64,000 bases of DNA from assembly GCF_900143055.1 (NCBI RefSeq), contig NZ_FRCW01000002.1, positions 1 to 64,000 of the forward strand, written 5' to 3'. The DNA comes from Fibrobacter sp. UWR3 (GTDB lineage Bacteria; Fibrobacterota; Fibrobacteria; Fibrobacterales; Fibrobacteraceae). How positions within the stretch are numbered: position 1 is the stretch's first letter; every line of letters begins with the position of its first letter. The translations under genes were made by a program, and so were the position numbers. This document shows, piece after piece, positions 59,760 to 64,000 of the stretch. The notes beneath the pieces are model-generated. The model was not told where the DNA came from. It saw nothing but the letters and a program-made list of their open reading frames with translations, and did no database searches.

Positions 59760-61100
59760 ATGCGCGGACCCCAAAAAGACGTCAAAGACCGCTCCCTGAT
59801 AAGCCTTTCCTGGCCGCTTATCCTCACGTTCGCCGTGGGCATGATCCAGCCCATGATGGACAGCTGGTTCCTCTCGCGCACTTCCGAAACTGCAGCCGCC
59901 GGCGTCGGCGCCATGCTCCCGATTCTCGGGGCGCTCTTTACCGCACTCCACGCCTTCGCGCAGTCCGGCGCAAGCATCGTCTCGCAGTACATCGGCGCAA
60001 AGCAGAATAGCCACGCAAACAGCACGCAGACGATGGTCCTCTTCGGGAGCATCTTGCTCGGGGTCGCGCTCACGCTCGTCATCTTCCCGCTTTCGGGCCA
60101 TATCCCGCAATGGATGGGCCTCACCGAGGAACCCGCGAAATACGCGATGATGTTCCTGAGCGTCGTCTCGTTCGGGTTCGCCTTCCGTGCATTGCAGACA
60201 ATCCTCACCGCGCTCATCGCTACGCACGGCCTTACCGTATGGAACCTCGTGGGCAACACGCTCACCATCGCGAGTAACGCCGGCCTGAACGTCGTGTTCC
60301 TCGAAGGGTATTTCGGGCTTCCCAAGATGGGTGTTTACGGCGTGGCCCTCGCGACAGCGCTCTCGTGGCTGATATCTTCGGGCATCTTGTGGATGGTGCT
60401 CAAGTTCAAGGTAAAGCACCAGAGCAGGGCCCGCGACTGGAAGCGCTCCCGCATACTCCTCCCCGACTGGATCCGCATCGGCCTCCCCGCCGCCGCGGAG
60501 CCCATCAGTTTCCAGCTTTTCCAGGTATTCATCACCGCGATGGTCGTGTACGTGGGCACCACCGCGATGACTGCCCGCGTGTTCGCGGGTAACTTCGCCG
60601 CCCTTTCCGTGATTCTCGGGGTTGGCCTCGGCAGCGGAAACCAGATTCTCGTGGCGCATCTCGTGGGCGCGCACGATTTTGTGAAGGCGAACCGCCGCGT
60701 TTACCAGACGCTCGCCGTGGGCATCACAAGCGGGCTCTTGCTCTCGATAATCGTCGCGCTTTTGGGCGAACACCTGCTACGGCTCTACACCGACAATCCC
60801 GAAGTTCTCAGGCTCGGCAAGATTTGCCTCTGGTGCGACGTGGCCGTACAGCCGTTCAAGGCGGTGAACTTCATCCTCACCACATCGCTGCGTGCCGCGG
60901 GCGATTCCAAGTTCCCCGCAATTGTCGGAAGCGGCATGATGTGGACGCTCGGGCTTGCGACTTCGCTTATCCTCGCGTTTGTCGTGGGGCTAGGCCTCCC
61001 CGGCCTCTGGCTCGGCATGGCGAGCGACGAATTCTACCGCTCGTTTGCCAACATCTGGCGCTGGCGCAGCGGCCGCTGGAAAAGCAAGGCCGTGGTTTAG
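59760..61100 (+). CDS. MATE-family efflux transporter
   Basis: A 446-residue inner-membrane protein with about 12 hydrophobic segments and two MatE repeats. Visible family traits are LISLSWPLILTFAVGMIQPMMDSWFLSR, GASIVSQYIGAKQ (about 75) and GLGSGNQILVAHLVGAHDF (about 288). It is not closely similar to the MATE protein at 38805-40223, so the two probably move different compounds. No ribosome-binding site. The stop overlaps that of the convergent FISUMP gene. Confidence 0.93.
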   Translation: MRGPQKDVKDRSLISLSWPLILTFAVGMIQPMMDSWFLSRTSETAAAGVGAMLPILGALFTALHAFAQSGASIVSQYIGAKQNSHANSTQTMVLFGSILLGVALTLVIFPLSGHIPQWMGLTEEPAKYAMMFLSVVSFGFAFRALQTILTALIATHGLTVWNLVGNTLTIASNAGLNVVFLEGYFGLPKMGVYGVALATALSWLISSGILWMVLKFKVKHQSRARDWKRSRILLPDWIRIGLPAAAEPISFQLFQVFITAMVVYVGTTAMTARVFAGNFAALSVILGVGLGSGNQILVAHLVGAHDFVKANRRVYQTLAVGITSGLLLSIIVALLGEHLLRLYTDNPEVLRLGKICLWCDVAVQPFKAVNFILTTSLRAAGDSKFPAIVGSGMMWTLGLATSLILAFVVGLGLPGLWLGMASDEFYRSFANIWRWRSGRWKSKAVV

Positions 61101-62107
61101 TCCCTTACGCAGCGGACAGACATTGCACCGCTTTTATAATAATCGCTCCTTTGCGCGCCCATATAATTAAAGCCCAATTCAATATTATATGCGTCAGTAC
61201 GCAAGATAGCAATATCTCCCAAGACTTCAGAAGCACTCCAATAAAAGGCAAAGCGCCCCACCCCATCAAATTTATCAAAGTTATCCCTTCTACCCGAAGG
61301 CCATCCTGAAAAGGCATAGGCATCTATACCAACTATGTTATCATCGTAAACAAACCATTCTGTAGTGGTCTTTAGCATTCGACCCGCATAATAGTCACCA
61401 CCGACATAAGCAACCATATCGTCCCATTCACCTATACTAGGCAGGTGCCAGCCTTTGGGGCAAACGCCTCGCACGGGATATGTCGATGAACAAATACTCT
61501 TATAGCCACATTCAGCCCCATCTGCACTAAATACCGCAACACTATCCATTGCAGCACTCCATATGTACAGCCGACCATATCTTTCACAATACTCGGCAGA
61601 ATCGTTATAGCAAAAACTACTTGAATCCAGCTCAGTTGTTGGTTGCAAATATGCGTAATTCAAGTTCTCCGCCATCCACCACTGGTCACCAATTTTTACC
61701 GTCTTGTATGTCTGACCATCACGGTCATCCACCAACTCGCCGTATTCGCAGTTGTCTTCCGTTTCTGTTTTGCAGCCTATTCGTGAACTAGACGAAGACT
61801 CCACAGAACTGCTGCTGGATTTAGTACTGCTACTGGACCCTTCGACAGGCTCAGGGACCTTTGAGGAACTGCTCGACTTCGGTGTGACGCTGGACGAAGA
61901 CCCGTCATCGCAGTCCTCGCACACGCTCGACGACGACCCGTCCGAAGGCCGAGTCGCGAAACTGCTATCGTCGTCGCCACAGGCGACAAAGAAAAGCGCC
62001 AAGAAAAGCGCAAATACAAGATGCATGGATCCTCGCCGGAGCCTGTCCTGAGCTTGCCGAACGGGCGAGGATGACCGCAATCCAGGATGACACCACAAAT
62101 TCTTCAT
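61097..62107 (-). CDS. FISUMP-domain lipoprotein
   Basis: A 336-residue lipoprotein. The ATG at 62107 follows AGGAG. Residues about 6-27 (HPGLRSSSPVRQAQDRLRRG) are encoded by a 44-bp palindromic repeat (62029-62072), before a hydrophobic core and lipobox FFVAC. Linkers are rich in Ser and include repeat-coded VPEPVEGSSSS. One FISUMP domain (about 130-335; DDRDGQTYKTVKIGDQWW, CPKGWHLPSIGEWDDM, SVRCVRD) follows. It lies 8 bp downstream of a paralogue with the same odd N terminus, so the pair arose by tandem duplication. Confidence 0.9.
   Translation of the reverse strand: MKNLWCHPGLRSSSPVRQAQDRLRRGSMHLVFALFLALFFVACGDDDSSFATRPSDGSSSSVCEDCDDGSSSSVTPKSSSSSKVPEPVEGSSSSTKSSSSSVESSSSSRIGCKTETEDNCEYGELVDDRDGQTYKTVKIGDQWWMAENLNYAYLQPTTELDSSSFCYNDSAEYCERYGRLYIWSAAMDSVAVFSADGAECGYKSICSSTYPVRGVCPKGWHLPSIGEWDDMVAYVGGDYYAGRMLKTTTEWFVYDDNIVGIDAYAFSGWPSGRRDNFDKFDGVGRFAFYWSASEVLGDIAILRTDAYNIELGFNYMGAQRSDYYKSGAMSVRCVRD
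62029..62072. repeat. Palindromic repeat inside signal-peptide coding region 1
   Basis: ATCCTCGCC (62029-62037) and GGCGAGGAT (62064-62072) enclose GAGCCTGTCCTGAGCTTGCC. Read in frame on the minus strand it gives part of PVRQAQDRLRRG. Identical layout at 63684-63727. Confidence 0.8.
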
Positions 62108-62115
62108 AATTTCTC

Positions 62116-63762
62116 CTAATCCTTGACGCAACGGACCGCAACCCCGAAGCTCTTAAAGTGGCTGTTCAGGTCCGCAATGTCTTTGTCGTAAAGCAAGCTC
62201 ATAAACAACGCATTGTTGGGGTCGTTTTCAGAAGAACTCCAAAAAAATGCGTTATTGCCCTCACGAAAGTGGTAATTCATATCGTAGTCCATGATGCCAG
62301 TAGAGATTGCAGAAAACCCGAAATCATCCGTGCCGTTGCCACCATCATACCAACTGGACGTAGCCTTTAATTTCAAGCCTCCAGTTGAAGAACCCCCGAC
62401 CGCCGTGAACAGGTTTTCGAATTCGGTTACACTAGGCAAGTGCCAGCCACTAGGGCAAGCGGATGACGCCGCAGCCCAAGTGTAGAGGCGACCATACATG
62501 GTACAATTGCGTTCCTCATGGTCGAAGCAAAAACTAGAGTCCGTTCTGAAGTTGAGATTCTCTGCCATCCACCACTGGTCACCAATTTTCACTGTCTTGT
62601 AAGCCTGACCATCGCGCACATCCACCAACTCGCCGTATTCGCAAGTGTCCGTGCTATCGGTTTTGCATGGAGTCGCCAAAATGACCGAACTAGACGAAGA
62701 CGGCTCCACCAGACTGCTGCTGGACTCTTCGACAGGCTCAGGGACCTTTGAGGAACTGCTTGACTGCGGGGTAACGCTAGACGAAGACTTTGAAGCATCG
62801 TCCTTGATACAACGGACCGAAACAGGATAGTCCTTACTGCCGGTAAACTTGGACATTTCCGCCTTGTCCCATTGGTTGCACAAGAACACTTCATACGCAT
62901 CAAGGCTCCTGCGCTGTACAGAACTCCAGAAATACGCGGCTTCGCCTTCGTCGTAATACCCATCGTCACCCAAAAGGCCTGCAGGGAGCGCCGAGAACCC
63001 AAAATCATCCGTGCCGCCGCCTTTTTCACCTTTGTAATCATACCAACCAGACATGGACTTGAGTTTTTTACCAGCGATTTCTCTACCGCCAACCGCGGCA
63101 AGTAAGGTTCCCCATTCCGTTGTGTCCGGCAGGTGCCAACCGTTAGGGCATATCCCGCGCACGGGATAAATCGGCGAGCAATCCTTCCCAAAACGGCCAC
63201 AACCCTTGCCGTTCGTGCTCCATGTCCCTGCACTATCCATTGCATCACCCCAAGCATAAAGGCGCCCGTACTTGACGCAATTGGGATTTCCATAACTGAA
63301 GCAATCGCTACTTCCAGTTTCGTAGTTCAAGTTCTCCGCCATCCACCACTGGTCACCAATCTTTACCGTCTTGTATTTTTTGCCATCGCGGTCGTCAGTT
63401 AATTCGCCGTATTCGCAGTTGTCTTCTGTCTCTGTTTTGCAGGGCGTTGCCAAAGTGACCGAACTGCTGCTGGATATAGTACTGCTACTGGACCCTTCGA
63501 CAGGCTCAGGGACCTTTGAGGAACTGCTCGACTGCGGTGTAACGCTGGACGAGGAACCATCTTCGCAGTCATTGCACACGCTCGATGAAGAATCGCCCGA
63601 AGGCGGGGTCGTAACATCGCTATCGTTGTCGCTACAGGCGACAAAGAATGCAGCCAAGATAAGCGAAAGTACAAGATGTATGGATCCTCGCCAGAGCCTG
63701 TCCTGAGCTTGCCGAACGGGCGAGGATGACCGCAATCCAGGATGATACCACAAATTCGTCAT
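62116..63762 (-). CDS. Lipoprotein with two FISUMP domains
   Basis: A 548-residue lipoprotein. The ATG at 63762 has AAGGAGG upstream. As in the neighbouring paralogue, residues about 6-27 (HPGLRSSSPVRQAQDRLWRG) come from a 44-bp palindrome. Here the codon matching the internal Met of the paralogue is Ile, so translation must start upstream and include the repeat. Lipobox FFVAC (Cys about 43). FISUMP 1 is at about 125-325 and FISUMP 2 at about 375-547, each joined by Ser-rich linkers containing VPEPVEGSSSS or VPEPVEESSSS. A three-hairpin element begins 66 bp upstream. Confidence 0.9.
   Translation of the reverse strand: MTNLWYHPGLRSSSPVRQAQDRLWRGSIHLVLSLILAAFFVACSDNDSDVTTPPSGDSSSSVCNDCEDGSSSSVTPQSSSSSKVPEPVEGSSSSTISSSSSVTLATPCKTETEDNCEYGELTDDRDGKKYKTVKIGDQWWMAENLNYETGSSDCFSYGNPNCVKYGRLYAWGDAMDSAGTWSTNGKGCGRFGKDCSPIYPVRGICPNGWHLPDTTEWGTLLAAVGGREIAGKKLKSMSGWYDYKGEKGGGTDDFGFSALPAGLLGDDGYYDEGEAAYFWSSVQRRSLDAYEVFLCNQWDKAEMSKFTGSKDYPVSVRCIKDDASKSSSSVTPQSSSSSKVPEPVEESSSSLVEPSSSSSVILATPCKTDSTDTCEYGELVDVRDGQAYKTVKIGDQWWMAENLNFRTDSSFCFDHEERNCTMYGRLYTWAAASSACPSGWHLPSVTEFENLFTAVGGSSTGGLKLKATSSWYDGGNGTDDFGFSAISTGIMDYDMNYHFREGNNAFFWSSSENDPNNALFMSLLYDKDIADLNSHFKSFGVAVRCVKD
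63684..63727. repeat. Palindromic repeat inside signal-peptide coding region 2
   Basis: ATCCTCGCC (63684-63692) and GGCGAGGAT (63719-63727) with the same core as 62029-62072, one base different (A for G near the left arm). Confidence 0.8.
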
Positions 63763-63828
63763 ATTTCCTCCTTTTTCCATTATCTGCATAAAATATAAGA
63801 TATCCTTTTACGCTCAAAATACCGAAGT

Positions 63829-64000
63829 GGCGGTGAAATCGGAACTTTTTTGCTATTTTCACCGCCATTTTGTTAGTTTATTTGCAAACATTCGGCAAAA
63901 AATGAAGTTCTTCCGCAAATATTGGCGGTGAAATTCGCATTTTCTACCCCATTTCACCGCCGTCAACACCCTCCGCGACAAGAAAAAGATACATTTCAAT
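63829..64000. repeat. Three-hairpin element, copy C (cut by window end)
   Basis: Palindromes at 63829-63866 and 63924-63961, each 38 bp and 95 bp apart, with the same GGCGGTGAAA/TTTCACCGCC arms. A third hairpin is predicted at about 64019-64056, beyond the window. Upstream of the double-FISUMP gene at 62116-63762. Confidence 0.85.

Overview
The window most likely comes from a Fibrobacter (rumen or gut fibre degrader of the FCB superphylum). This rests on four observations: four genes with the FISUMP domain (Fibrobacter succinogenes major paralogous domain), a TIGR02147-family regulator paired with a lipoprotein, many Ser-rich linkers behind lipoprotein signal peptides, and exported carbohydrate-active proteins (GH18, a CE6-like esterase with CBM6, DUF4832). 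Several promoters look like the Bacteroidetes -7 box TAnnTTTG. No rRNA, tRNA, CRISPR array, transposase or integrase gene was found.

Layout. 1-6.5 kb: Ser-rich lipoprotein, YebC, a small exported protein, phosphohexomutase, DapA, an acidic protein. 6.5-7.5 kb: a non-coding repeat block (three-hairpin element plus a 99-bp tandem array). 7.5-18.3 kb: Omp85 protein, HrpB helicase, CotH lipoprotein, GH18, DUF4832. 18.3-22 kb: an AT-richer accessory block with a frameshifted AlbA_2 regulator, an SH3/YCQW-repeat membrane protein and a possible UDG-fold protein. 22.3-27.4 kb: valS followed by a 2-kb insert (VapBC-like pair, two paralogous lipoproteins) bounded by a second copy of the valS 3' end. 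27.5-33.5 kb: GerW-like protein, lipoproteins, an EndoIII-like Fe-S protein, Psd, asparaginase, a peptidase-MA protein. 33.5-38.8 kb: TIGR02147/lipoprotein pair, prohibitin lipoprotein, FISUMP, FliB. 38.8-43.3 kb: MATE, GspE/PilB ATPase, ThiL. 43.4-50.5 kb: two cytoplasmic unknowns, CE6-like esterase, double FISUMP lipoprotein, EF-P and divergent EpmB. 50.6-57.8 kb: Omp85 protein, a large outer-membrane protein in a tight operon with DUF2914, MglB and MglA, then rpsT. 57.9-64 kb: DegT aminotransferase/thioesterase, MATE, two tandem FISUMP lipoproteins.

The most unusual content is repeat biology. A ~230-bp element of three 38-bp hairpins with a strict 95-96 bp period occurs at three loci, two of them directly upstream of FISUMP lipoprotein genes. 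Palindromic repeats are inserted in frame into coding sequence (three times in hrpB; in FISUMP signal-peptide regions and linkers), resembling Rickettsia palindromic elements. Two genes (valS and the acidic-protein gene) are followed by a second copy of their own 3' end. Several metabolic genes start 4-9 bases after a TAnnTTT box, which suggests leaderless mRNAs. The MglA-MglB-DUF2914-OMP operon is the best candidate for an undescribed functional system.
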